From the NCBI GenBank assembly GCA_950059165.1, contig CATLUC010000007.1, positions 1-25,564 on the forward strand: a DNA stretch of 25,564 nucleotides, written 5' to 3'. This DNA comes from an uncultured Clostridium sp. (GTDB lineage Bacteria; Bacillota; Clostridia; TANB77; CAG-508). Positions 7,974 to 15,685 of this stretch are shown here, piece after piece. Both the position numbers and the translations under genes were made by a program. The first letter of the stretch is position 1. Each line of letters begins with the position of its first letter. The notes under the pieces were generated by a model, which was not told the DNA's origin, searched no databases, and saw nothing but the letters and a program-made list of their open reading frames with translations.

Positions 7974-8729
7974 TTATTTTGCTTCCATTGCTTTTACTAC
8001 TACTCTGTATTTACTATCATCTGTACATGTAATTAATGTTACTTCTTTTTTTCCATTTGTTAATTGTGTTGTACAGCTAACATCATTTGGGTCTACTTGA
8101 TATTTGTTATATACTTTATAATTAATTGTTTTTCCTGTTGCAACATCTGTTATTTCTATAATATCTCCTGGTTCTAGTTTTGGCACTTTACTAAAAAACC
8201 TACTATTTCTATAGTTATGCCCTACTATACAAAAATTTCCGACTTCATTTGGGTCTGGCCCCCAAAATTTAGTTGGCGATTTTTTTAATAAGTCTTCTGT
8301 TTCTTCTGGGCTGTCTGTTGGTCCATCTATAATTGGATATGTAACACCTATTTTTGGAATATTAATTGTTCCTATTGTTGTATATTGAAATCCCTTTTCT
8401 GTTTTTTGTGATGCTTGTGCTATATTTGGACTTTTAACTCCTCCTGATGCTACCTCCTCTTGACCACCACTTGCTTGTTCTTCTTCATTTAATACTACAA
8501 CTAAGATATTGTTATTAGCAACTGTTGTGTCTTCTGGAATATCGAGATTAGCTAAGATTTCTTGTGATACTTCTTCACTTTTGTTTCTGTCATATTCAGC
8601 ATAAATATAGGCAGAAATTAATACAACTACAAAAAAGATAGATAATATAAATTCACATTTATACAATTTCTTTTTTCTTTTTAGTTCAGGTGTTATATAT
8701 AGTTTTTTTGTAACTAAAATTTGATTCAT
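7974..8729 (-). CDS. Sortase (class D/E-like)
   Basis: A 251-residue membrane transpeptidase of the sortase family, which cuts a C-terminal sorting signal of exported proteins and attaches them to the wall or to pilus subunits. There is an N-terminal membrane anchor at residues 27-46, a low-complexity linker rich in E, A, S and G (about 81-110) and a sortase domain from about 117 with the catalytic triad in place: His171 (VGHNYRN), Cys235 (TLITCTDD) and Arg242 (KYRVVV). Class D or E is suggested by the TLxTC core and compact domain, but not proven. Start ATG with AAGGAG upstream. It follows rsmA by 35 bases, so they are probably cotranscribed. No substrate with an LPxTG-like tail is in the window. 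Confidence 0.9.
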   Translation of the reverse strand: MNQILVTKKLYITPELKRKKKLYKCEFILSIFFVVVLISAYIYAEYDRNKSEEVSQEILANLDIPEDTTVANNNILVVVLNEEEQASGGQEEVASGGVKSPNIAQASQKTEKGFQYTTIGTINIPKIGVTYPIIDGPTDSPEETEDLLKKSPTKFWGPDPNEVGNFCIVGHNYRNSRFFSKVPKLEPGDIIEITDVATGKTINYKVYNKYQVDPNDVSCTTQLTNGKKEVTLITCTDDSKYRVVVKAMEAK

Positions 8730-8764
8730 TTTTTTCTCCTTATTTATACTTCTTTTTAATTATA

Positions 8765-9637
8765 TCATATAATGTATAAATTGGGAAGTATTTTTGCGAT
8801 ATTTGCGTAATCTTCTAAAGTCAATTTTTCTGGTCTGATGTTTGTATCTAGTCCTATTTTTTCTAAAATCTCTGTACCTTGTTCTTTGCTTGAAAATACT
8901 TTTGTGTTTACTAATGCATTTAATAAAGTTTTTCTTCTTTGCATAAATGCATATTTGATAATTTTAAACATTTCTTCTTTTTTTTCTATTTCTATAGGGG
9001 CCTGCTTTCTAATGTTTAATTTTATAACTTCAGATGTCACTTCTGGTTCTGGTATAAAGCTATTTGGTGGAACTTCTAAAACCCCATGAGCCTGTGCATA
9101 ATAGTAAACACTGTATGTAATTGCACCTGTTTGCTTTTGTCCAGGTAAGCATATTAATCGATTTGCTACTTCTTTTTGTATCATTACTGTTATGCTTTCT
9201 AATGGTAATTCTTCTTCTAATAATTTCATTATTATTGGTGTTGTGATATAATATGGCAAGTTTGCTACAATTTTTACATTTTTCCAATTAGATTTTTTCT
9301 TTTCTTCTTCTATTAATAATTTTATGTCTACTTTTAAAATATCTTGATTTAAAATTTCAATATTGCTGTAGAGTGAAAATCTATCTTGTAATATTTTAAT
9401 CATTTTTTTATCTAATTCAACACATATTACTTTTCCTGCTTTTTCTAGCAGATGTTTTGTAAGAGTTCCAAGCCCTGGTCCAATTTCAATAACTAAGTCT
9501 TCTTTTTCTATTTGACTACTATCTATAATTGTCTGAATTACTTCTTCACTTATTAAAAAATTTTGCCCTAATGATTTGTTTGCTTTTATATTATATTTAT
9601 TCATAATGAATTTAGTTTCTTCTAAAATTGTATTCAT
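8765..9637 (-). CDS. rsmA: 16S rRNA dimethyladenosine transferase RsmA (KsgA)
   Basis: A 290-residue SAM-dependent methyltransferase that dimethylates the two adjacent adenosines in helix 45 of 16S rRNA. Family features: KANKSLGQNFL near the start, SAM-binding LVIEIGPGLGTLTKHL, the acidic VELDKK, and the catalytic NLPYYITTPI. The C-terminal half has QRRKTLLNAL and the helical domain typical of the family. The start was set at ATG 9637 (MNTILEETK): the earlier ATG at 9649 directly abuts AAAGGG and leaves no spacing. Probable operon with the sortase downstream. A TTGAAA-N17-TATAGT promoter is upstream. Confidence 0.96.
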   Translation of the reverse strand: MNTILEETKFIMNKYNIKANKSLGQNFLISEEVIQTIIDSSQIEKEDLVIEIGPGLGTLTKHLLEKAGKVICVELDKKMIKILQDRFSLYSNIEILNQDILKVDIKLLIEEEKKKSNWKNVKIVANLPYYITTPIIMKLLEEELPLESITVMIQKEVANRLICLPGQKQTGAITYSVYYYAQAHGVLEVPPNSFIPEPEVTSEVIKLNIRKQAPIEIEKKEEMFKIIKYAFMQRRKTLLNALVNTKVFSSKEQGTEILEKIGLDTNIRPEKLTLEDYANIAKILPNLYII

Positions 9638-9670
9638 AATCAATATCATCCCTTTATTTTCTCTATATAT

Positions 9671-9699
9671 ACTATACTATATTTTGCTTATTTTTTCAA
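9671..9699 (-). promoter_or_regulatory. Promoter of rsmA-sortase
   Basis: Minus-strand TTGAAA (9694-9699), 17-base spacer, TATAGT (9671-9676), just outside the palindromic element and about 35 bases before the rsmA start. Confidence 0.65.
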
Positions 9700-9714
9700 G
9701 TTTTGATTTTTTGC

Positions 9715-10123
9715 AAATAGCATACATAGCCTTAATTAGTATGTGTTAAAAACCATTACAGATTTTGGACAAGCTAAGCTTTTACAGAAAATCTAACCTA
9801 AGTATTTTGAGCCTCTCTCACGTTCAAAATCATTATTTGTCTATTTTAAAAAGTTTACGAATGCGACCAGAATAAGATTAGAAATTCTCAAATTATTTTT
9901 TGGAAAGTGTTCATCTATTGATGGAAGGGTGCCAAAAAATAATTTTAGAATTTCTTGAATTATGTTGGAAGCCGAGTAAAATTTGAAAAAATAGACAAAT
10001 AAGTGATTTTGCCTTGAGCATTCCTCAAAATACGCAAGTAAGATTTTCTAGTTACAAGCTTAGATGCACAAAATCTTTCATTTATTTTAACACATACTAC
10101 TTAAGGCTATCTATTATGCTATT
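9715..10123. repeat. 400-bp long palindrome (complete repeat copy)
   Basis: The 563-base gap between rsmA and the SpoVD-like gene is mostly one imperfect inverted repeat. The ends AATAGCATACATAGCC and GGCTATCTATTATGCTATT are complementary with small gaps; further in, TTAGTATGTGTTAAAA pairs with TTTTAACACATACTA, AAATCATTATTTGTCTATTTT with AAAATAGACAAATAAGTGATTTT, and AGAAATTCT-AAATTATTTTTT with AAAAAATAATTTTAGAATTTCT. The tip is GGAAAGTGTTCATCTATTGATGGAAGGGTGCC in outline (about 9901-9933). Partial copies lie at 1-124 and at the window end. No protein is credible inside it. It could be a MITE-like element or a gene for a highly structured RNA; flanking direct repeats are not clear. Confidence 0.88.
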
Positions 10124-10157
10124 ACCAAAAAATAGAAACTTAAATTTTCAACTTTTA

Positions 10158-10186
10158 TTGATTTTTCATAAATTTTACGATAAAAT
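10158..10186 (+). promoter_or_regulatory. Promoter of the SpoVD-like gene
   Basis: TTGATT (10158-10163), 17-base spacer, TAAAAT (10181-10186), 27 bases before the ATG at 10213; AAAGAGG at about 10199-10205 is the ribosome binding site. Confidence 0.6.
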
Positions 10187-10212
10187 AAGAAAAAAACTAA
10201 AGAGGTAACTAT

Positions 10213-12798
10213 ATGGAAAACCAAAAAAAGAAAAAAACACGGAATAAACAAAAAAGCAAATGAAAAATCAACTAGTAGACCTAAATCTAAACAAAAAACA
10301 AATACTAAAACAAGTCCAACGAAAAAAGCACCTAATAAATCTAGGGCAATGCAAAATGAAAATGCAAAAACTAATACGAAATCTAAGGCAGTTTCAAAGG
10401 AAAATACAAGGTCTAATCCAAAACCAAAATCAGTTCAAAAAACGTCTACAAAAAAGGCTATGACAAAATATAATACAGATATTTCAACAAGAAAAATGGA
10501 AAAAAATATAAAAAATAGTACAACTGTTTCTAAAAATTCTAATGTTGTAAAATTGAAAACAGATTTTGACTCTAAAAATTTAGTACATACCAAAAATTTA
10601 AAGCTTTTTCTTGTTGTAGTTATTTTGATTTTTGTTGTTTTGGTTGGAAGAATCGGTTTTTTACAATTTGTTCAAGGAAATTATTTAAAGGAACTTGCTT
10701 ATAAACAACAAGCTATTAATCAAATTATTAGTCCAAGACGTGGTAATATTTATGATTCTACTGGAAAAGCTCTTGCTATTAGTGCTCAAGTAGATACTAT
10801 TACTATTAACCCTACTAAAATTGTAAAAAATAATGATGAAGAAGCTACAAAAGAACTTAAAGAAAAGGTTGCTAAAGGTTTATCTGAAATTTTCGAATTA
10901 GATTATGAGGATGTTCTAAAAAAGGTTAGTAATAATACTCAAGTAGAAACTATTATAAAAAAAGTAGAACAAGAAAAAGTTGATAAGTTAAAACAATGGA
11001 TGGAAGATAATAAAATTTCAGTTGGTATTAATATTGATGAAGATACTAAAAGATATTATCCTTATGGTACTGTTGCTTCTAATGTTATCGGCTTTTGTGG
11101 AATGGATAATCAAGGTTTAAGTGGTATTGAAGCAAAGTGGGAAAGTGTTTTAACTGGTACTCCTGGAAAAATTGTAAGTTCAAAGGGTAATAATCAACAA
11201 GAAATTCCTAATGCAAAAGAAACATATATTTCAGCTGAAAATGGTAGTGATTTAACTTTAACTATTGATTTGAATGTACAATCCATTGTTGAAAAGTATT
11301 TAAAACAAGCTGTAGATGAAAATGAGTGTTCTAGAGGTGGAAATGTTATTGCTATGAACCCTAAAACTGGTGATATTATTGCTATGGCTTCATACCCAGA
11401 TTATGATTTAAATTCACCTTATACACCAAATTCTACATTAGCTAAAACTTATGATTCACTTTCTACTGAGGAAAAAAGTAATGCCTTATTTAAAATGTGG
11501 AATAATAAGTCTGTGTCTGATACTTATGAGCCTGGTTCAGTGTTTAAGTTAATTACTGCTGCTGTTGCTTTAGAGGAAAATATTACTTCAACTGATAAGG
11601 CTAATGACTTTTATTGTAAGGGTTATGAAGAAGTTGCTGACCGTAAAATTAATTGCTGGTCTTCTAACCCACATGGTGTACAAACTTTAAGAAAAGCTTT
11701 GTGTAATTCTTGCAACCCTGCTTTTATTCAACTAGGTCAAAGAATTAAAGCTCCTACTTTATATAAATATTATGATGCTTTTGGATTATTCAATTCTACC
11801 AATTCTGGTTTGTATGGAGAACAAAATAGTTTGTTTTTAGATTTGGATAAAGTTGGGCAAGTAGAACTTGCTACTATGTCTTTTGGCCAAAGAACATTTA
11901 CTGTAACACCTCTGCAAATGATTACTGCTATTTCTTGTATTGCAAATGACCGGTGTTCTTATGAAGCCTCGTATTGTAAAAGAAATAACTAATACAGATA
12001 CTGATTCTGTAACAGAAGTTTCTACTTCTGCAGTTAGACAAGTTATTTCTAAGCAAACAGCTGAACAGGTTAAATCTATGATGGAATCAGTTGTAACTGA
12101 TGGTTCTGGTAGACATGCTGCTGTGTCTGGATATTCTATTGGTGGTAAAACAGGAACTTCTGAACCTCTTGATGCTAATGTAAATGAAGGATATGTTGCT
12201 TCTTATGTTGCAATTTCTCCTATTGAGGATACTCGGAATTGTTTTACTCCTTACATTATATGACCCTGACCCACATAATAGGATAAATGGTCATCAAGGT
12301 GGTCAAGTTGCAGGTCCTGTTGTGTCACAAATGCTAAATGAAATTTTGCCTTATTTAGGTGTTCCATCTAGTGAAGATGCTTCTAGCAATACAAATTCAA
12401 GTAATTTTATTACTGTTCCTGATGTACGTAACAAAACTGTTGCAGAGGCTGAAAAAATATTAAAGGCTGCAGGATTTACTACTAAATCATATGTTAATGG
12501 TGATAGCAATTCTACATTAGTAGAAGATCAAACTCCAAAACCTGGAAATTCACTACCAAAAGGTTCTATTATTATTCTTTATGGACAAGGATATAGTGTT
12601 TCTACTTCAGTAGAAGTTCCAGATTTGAAAGGTCTAGGTGCTTCTGAGGCTGCAAATATCTTAAAATCTAAGAATTTGAATATTAATATTGAAGGTTCTG
12701 GTGTAGTTGTTTCTCAAGATTATGCTAAAGATGAACAAGTACAAGAGGGAACTATTATAAAGGTAACCTTAAAACAAACATTAACACAAGCACACTAG
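10213..12798 (+). CDS. Class B penicillin-binding protein, SpoVD/PBP2x type with PASTA domains; three +1 frameshifts at CGG
   Basis: Reads as about 860 residues after three +1 shifts (10240, 11951, 12234). Order: Lys/Asn/Thr-rich cytoplasmic tail (1-128), membrane anchor (about 129-151), PBP dimerisation domain (SPRRGNIYDSTGKALAIS onward), transpeptidase with SxxK (EPGSVFK, about Ser441), SCN (about 499) and GKTGTSE (about 645), then two PASTA repeats (about 731-793 and 799-856: VPDVRNKTVAEAEKIL and VPDLKGLGASEAANIL). It cross-links peptidoglycan outside the membrane; PASTA domains suggest SpoVD (sporulation) or PBP2x (division). The start ATG has AAAGAGG eight bases upstream, but that frame ends after 16 codons unless the C of codon 10 is skipped. 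The tail is unusually long and basic. No other cell-wall gene is adjacent. Confidence 0.92.
10240..10242 (+). other. +1 frameshift site 2: ACA-C-GGA (codon 10)
   Basis: The well-placed ATG at 10213 reads nine codons (MENQKKKKT), then CGG, and the zero frame stops at TGA (10261). Dropping the C puts the ribosome in the frame of the long downstream reading frame with no stop. Supported by the strong ribosome binding site and exact phase; an internal start at 10349 lacks comparable support. Confidence 0.75.
11951..11953 (+). other. +1 frameshift site 3: GAC-C-GGT
   Basis: In-frame CGG within the transpeptidase domain. Shifted reading gives ANDGVLMKPRIVKEI, the conserved stretch of class B PBPs; the zero frame ends 13 codons on, before the KTG motif. 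Confidence 0.9.
12234..12236 (+). other. +1 frameshift site 4: ACT-C-GGA
   Basis: In-frame CGG at the end of the transpeptidase domain (PIEDT-G-IVLLLTLYDP after shift). The zero frame ends at TGA after eight codons, removing both PASTA domains. Glycine is not the usual residue here; arginine would also fit, so this site alone does not tell which amino acid is inserted. Confidence 0.88.
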
Positions 12799-12826
12799 AA
12801 CAAAACTATATAAAATACATTGTACA

Positions 12827-12848
12827 CAATTTTACTTACGTAAAATTG
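12827..12848. other. Short perfect hairpin after the SpoVD-like gene
   Basis: CAATTTTAC-TTAC-GTAAAATTG, a 9-bp perfect stem with a 4-base loop, 28 bases after the stop codon. No T tract follows, so its role is open; it may protect the mRNA end. Confidence 0.4.
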
Positions 12849-12852
12849 GCAC

Positions 12853-12928
12853 ACGAACAAATTCACGGAAAGCCAAAGAGAAAATCTAAAATTTTGCAAA
12901 TATTAAGGCTTTCCGATTTGTTCTTCGT
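12853..12928. terminator. Long hairpin between convergent genes, probable terminator
   Basis: Arms of 22 bases (12853-12874 and 12907-12928), containing GGAAAGCC / GGCTTTCC as in the terminator at 7891, with extension ACGAA-CAAAT / ATTTG-TTCGT. The loop is about 32 bases. It lies between the convergent SpoVD-like and Rpn-like genes and likely serves both. Confidence 0.55.
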
Positions 12929-12938
12929 TTACCATTTT

Positions 12939-13562
12939 TTATTCCATTGTTTCACTTTCCCAATAGTTTTTTAACAAATTATCTAATTTTTTGATTTTAT
13001 CAAATTCTTTTAAGATGTTTGGTATTGCATTTTCTGGTTCTCCACGCAAATAAACCATCCATGCTTCTTGTTTGTTTTTTGGCTTTATGCATTTTAGGTT
13101 GAATTTTGAGAGTTCTATTGCATATAACTCTATTTGGTTTTCATTTTTAGATGGTATTGAAATTTTGCTAAAATAGTTTTCTGTTTTTAAGTAATTAAAA
13201 TCTAATAGATTTATTGTAACAGTTTTACAAGGATTTCTTTTGTCATTATAGTTTAATTGATTTGAGTGTATTTGAGCATAATATAATAGCATTTTATTTT
13301 GAGCATAAAAACCATCTATAAATTGGATTCCCACATTTAGTTCTTCTTCTGTTTTTAATTTTATTCTTACATCTGCTATTCCAAAGTTTTCTTCTGATGG
13401 CAAATTTTTTGCCCTTTCTTGTAAATATGGATTTAGTTGAATTTCTTTGATTTCTTTATTTAGAAAAACTTCTATAAAATCTTGTAAGATATCTAAATTT
13501 TCTTTTGAATTTAAAACCTTTCGTAACACTCTGTTACTTTTGGATACAAACTTTCTATTCAT
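12939..13562 (-). CDS. Rpn/PD-(D/E)XK nuclease family protein, probably catalytically damaged
   Basis: A 207-residue protein resembling the Rpn / 'PD-(D/E)XK nuclease family transposase' group: N-terminal K-x-NRVLRKVL...ILQDFIEVFL helices, then ADVRIKLKTEEELNVGIQF, which aligns with the usual D-(x)n-E-x-Q nuclease core. The acidic residue of E-x-Q is glycine here (NVGIQ, codon GGA), one base from GAA, so DNA cleavage is doubtful. Family members promote recombination and occur as scattered copies in gut Clostridia. The ATG has only a weak AGAAG before it; a GGAGG lies 24 bases upstream, with an in-frame stop between. It stands alone, flanked by hairpins, and has no in-frame CGG. Family assignment is from motif pattern only. 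Confidence 0.65.
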   Translation of the reverse strand: MNRKFVSKSNRVLRKVLNSKENLDILQDFIEVFLNKEIKEIQLNPYLQERAKNLPSEENFGIADVRIKLKTEEELNVGIQFIDGFYAQNKMLLYYAQIHSNQLNYNDKRNPCKTVTINLLDFNYLKTENYFSKISIPSKNENQIELYAIELSKFNLKCIKPKNKQEAWMVYLRGEPENAIPNILKEFDKIKKLDNLLKNYWESETME

Positions 13563-13728
13563 AAACTTCTTTTAGTCGACTTTTTTCCTCCTTTTTATGA
13601 TTTTGTCCAATTATATAATTTACTTAAAAGTATAATTTCTTTTCTAATATTTTGTCAATATGTTTTTTAAAATTTGTCCCACTTTTCATCGCAAAATTCG
13701 ACAAAAAGACCATTTGCATTATTTTAAT

Positions 13729-13863
13729 GGTTACAGTTCACTTAAAACATTAAATTAGTCTAAATGGTTGATATATAAATATTTATGAAAATTCGAATGT
13801 AACTGTAAAACATTTATATATCAACCATTTAAGCAACCTTTGTATTTTCACCGAACTGTAACC
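13729..13863. repeat. Palindromic MITE-like element
   Basis: A 135-base element in the 335-base gap upstream of the Rpn-like gene and beyond the end of ispH. Outer ends GGTTACAGTTC / GAACTGTAACC (11 bp perfect) enclose a perfect 19-bp pair AAATGGTTGATATATAAAT / ATTTATATATCAACCATTT (13762-13780 and 13812-13830). There is no coding capacity. It could be a miniature inverted-repeat element or a large hairpin ending transcripts of ispH. The rest of the gap (13563-13728) shows only the GGAGG near 13590. Confidence 0.75.
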
Positions 13864-13897
13864 TGTAATGTTGTAACAGAACATTAAATAATATTTT

Positions 13898-14758
13898 TTA
13901 TAAAAGTACTGTGCTATGTAATTTTTCTATTACTTTTTCAATGCTTTCCTTTGGTGTAGATGCTCCTGCCATTATGCCTATTTTATTATATTTAGAGATT
14001 TCTTCTATATCTAATTCTTCTGCTGTTTCAATACAAACTGCTTTGCCATTTTTATTTGCTATTTCATACAGTTTTTTTGTGTTTGAACTATTTTTCCCAC
14101 CAATAATAACCATGTAATCCACTTGTCTAGCTATTTTTTTTATTTCTTCTTGTCTATTTTGAGTTGCCATGCAAATTGTATTTTTTACATTTAGATCTAT
14201 TTCTTGTGGCAAATTCTTTTTTAATATTTGCTCTATTTTTAAAAATTTTTCGGTGCTATAAGTAGTTTGAGATACTAGTAAAACCCTATTCACTTTAGAT
14301 TTTTTTATTTTTCTTATTGCTTCTGGTATTTCATCTTCTTTTTCTATAATTGTACAATTTTCCCCTGCATGGCTAATAGTTCCTATATTTTCTGGGTGAT
14401 TTAGAATTCCACATAGACAAATATAATATCCATCATTTTTGTATTGTTCAACTATTTTGTGTATTTTTGAAACATTTGGACAAGTATAATCTTTTAATGT
14501 AATTCCTAGTTTTTCTGCTTTTTGGTATGTTTCTTTTGGCACGCCATGTGACCTGATAATTGTTGTTCCTTTGGATTCTTCTATTTTATTAATGAATTTT
14601 ATTCCTTTTTTTCTTAATTGTTCTATTACTTGCTTATTATGGACTAATTCTCCTAAACAATATATTGTTTCACCTTTTTTTAATTCTTGATTAGCTCCAT
14701 CTACTGCTCTTTTTACTCCATAGCAAAATCCAGCAGTTTTTCCAATTATAATTTCCAT
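13898..14758 (-). CDS. ispH: 4-hydroxy-3-methylbut-2-enyl diphosphate reductase IspH
   Basis: A 286-residue iron-sulfur enzyme for the last step of the MEP isoprenoid pathway, making IPP and DMAPP from HMBPP. The three cluster-binding cysteines are Cys12 (AGFCYGVKRAV), Cys93 (DYTCPNV) and Cys196 (NTICMATQNRQ); the catalytic Glu is Glu123 in NHPENIG, and the substrate-binding His residues are in ELVHNK, RSHGVP and NHPE. Length is that of the free-standing enzyme, not the IspH-RpsA fusion found in some Clostridia. AGGAG lies seven bases before the ATG. Last gene of the long minus-strand run; a hairpin separates it from the response regulator. Confidence 0.97.
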   Translation of the reverse strand: MEIIIGKTAGFCYGVKRAVDGANQELKKGETIYCLGELVHNKQVIEQLRKKGIKFINKIEESKGTTIIRSHGVPKETYQKAEKLGITLKDYTCPNVSKIHKIVEQYKNDGYYICLCGILNHPENIGTISHAGENCTIIEKEDEIPEAIRKIKKSKVNRVLLVSQTTYSTEKFLKIEQILKKNLPQEIDLNVKNTICMATQNRQEEIKKIARQVDYMVIIGGKNSSNTKKLYEIANKNGKAVCIETAEELDIEEISKYNKIGIMAGASTPKESIEKVIEKLHSTVLL

Positions 14759-14817
14759 GTAATTCTCCTATAAATAAATTTTGTTATTTATTATTTAAAC
14801 TGTAAATAGTAACAAAA

Positions 14818-14851
14818 TTGCTATATTATAGATATACTCTAAATATAGCAA
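14818..14851 (-). terminator. Terminator after the response regulator gene
   Basis: Perfect 10-bp stem TTGCTATATT / AATATAGCAA (14818-14827 and 14842-14851), followed on the minus strand by TTTTGTTACT. It lies between the response regulator and ispH, so ispH may depend on readthrough or its own promoter. Confidence 0.6.
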
Positions 14852-14863
14852 ATTTCTTACTTT

Positions 14864-15607
14864 TTATGTTGAGGCAATGTAATAGCCTACTCCTCTTTTT
14901 GTAATTAGTATTTTTGGTATAGATGTATCTTTTTCTATTTTTTCTCTAATTCTTCTGACTGTTACATCAACTGTTCTAATGTCTCCATAGTATTCATATC
15001 CCCATACTTTTTCTAATAGAGTTTCTCTTGTTACTACTTGTTCTGGTTGAGACGCCAAGAATTTTAGTACTTCAAATTCTCTTAAGGTTAAATCTATTAT
15101 TTCTCCTCTTACTTTTACTTCGAATTTGTCTAAATCTAATTCTAAATCTCCAACTACTAATTTACTTTCTTTTTTCTTTTCTTTATTAATTGATTGTTCT
15201 ACTTCTTTACCATTAGAAACGACTTCTGCTTTTCTTAGGTTTGCTTTTACTCTTGCTACCATTTCTCTTACACTAAAAGGCTTGGTAATATAGTCATCTG
15301 CTCCTAATTCTAATCCTAAAACTTTATCAATTTCTTGGTCTTTTGCTGTTACCATTATTATTGGGACATTGTATGACATTTTTATTCTTTTGCATACAGA
15401 TAAACCATCTAATTTTGGAAGCATAATGTCTAATAATATTAAGTCAGGTCTTTGTTCTAATGCTATTTCTACTGCTGATACTCCATCTCCTGCCTCAATT
15501 AGTTTGTATCCTTCTCTTTCTAAGTTGTGAATTAATACACCTCTAATTGCTTCTTCATCATCTACAATTAAAATTGTTTTCATGCCTTTTTCTAATTCTT
15601 CTTCCAC
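14864..15607 (-). CDS. OmpR/PhoB-family response regulator (WalR/PhoP-like)
   Basis: A 247-residue DNA-binding response regulator. The receiver domain (about 10-125) has the acidic pair DDEE, phosphoacceptor Asp60 (LILLDIMLP), the switch Thr in VTAK and Lys109 (ITKPF). A charged linker (NKEKKKESK) leads to a winged-helix domain (about 150-245) with TLREFEVLKFL and GDIRTVDVTVRRIREKIE, typical of PhoB/WalR. The start is GTG at 15607 with AAAGGCGG upstream; ATG at 15583 (MKTILIVDDEE) is the more family-like start but has poor spacing. No histidine kinase gene is next to it, so partner and regulon are unknown; WalR is the nearest guess by sequence style. Confidence 0.9.
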   Translation of the reverse strand: MEEELEKGMKTILIVDDEEAIRGVLIHNLEREGYKLIEAGDGVSAVEIALEQRPDLILLDIMLPKLDGLSVCKRIKMSYNVPIIMVTAKDQEIDKVLGLELGADDYITKPFSVREMVARVKANLRKAEVVSNGKEVEQSINKEKKKESKLVVGDLELDLDKFEVKVRGEIIDLTLREFEVLKFLASQPEQVVTRETLLEKVWGYEYYGDIRTVDVTVRRIREKIEKDTSIPKILITKRGVGYYIAST

Positions 15608-15685
15608 AAAAATTCCGCCTTTCTAAATATAGCTTTATTTTTATATTTTATTTATATCACAATTTATTTCATTATACAAGGCTTT

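Noticed and set aside
9715..10123. CRISPR array or group II intron
   Set aside because: There are no spaced direct repeats, and no domain V-like hairpin or reverse transcriptase; it is a single long inverted repeat.
10014..10208. 64-codon plus-strand reading frame upstream of the SpoVD-like gene
   Set aside because: It lies largely inside the palindromic repeat and has no ribosome binding site or recognisable domain.
10213..12798. Three separate genes or a pseudogene at the SpoVD-like locus
   Set aside because: The pieces join without loss or overlap into one complete PBP with all catalytic motifs and two PASTA domains, and the shift type matches that in aspS and mreB.
12939..13562. Insertion sequence around the Rpn-like gene
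   Set aside because: No terminal inverted repeats or target-site duplication bracket the gene; the flanking hairpins differ from one another.
13729..13863. T-box or other riboswitch upstream of a minus-strand gene
   Set aside because: No T-box sequence or known aptamer core is recognisable; the symmetry is that of a simple palindrome, and it lies downstream of ispH rather than in its leader.
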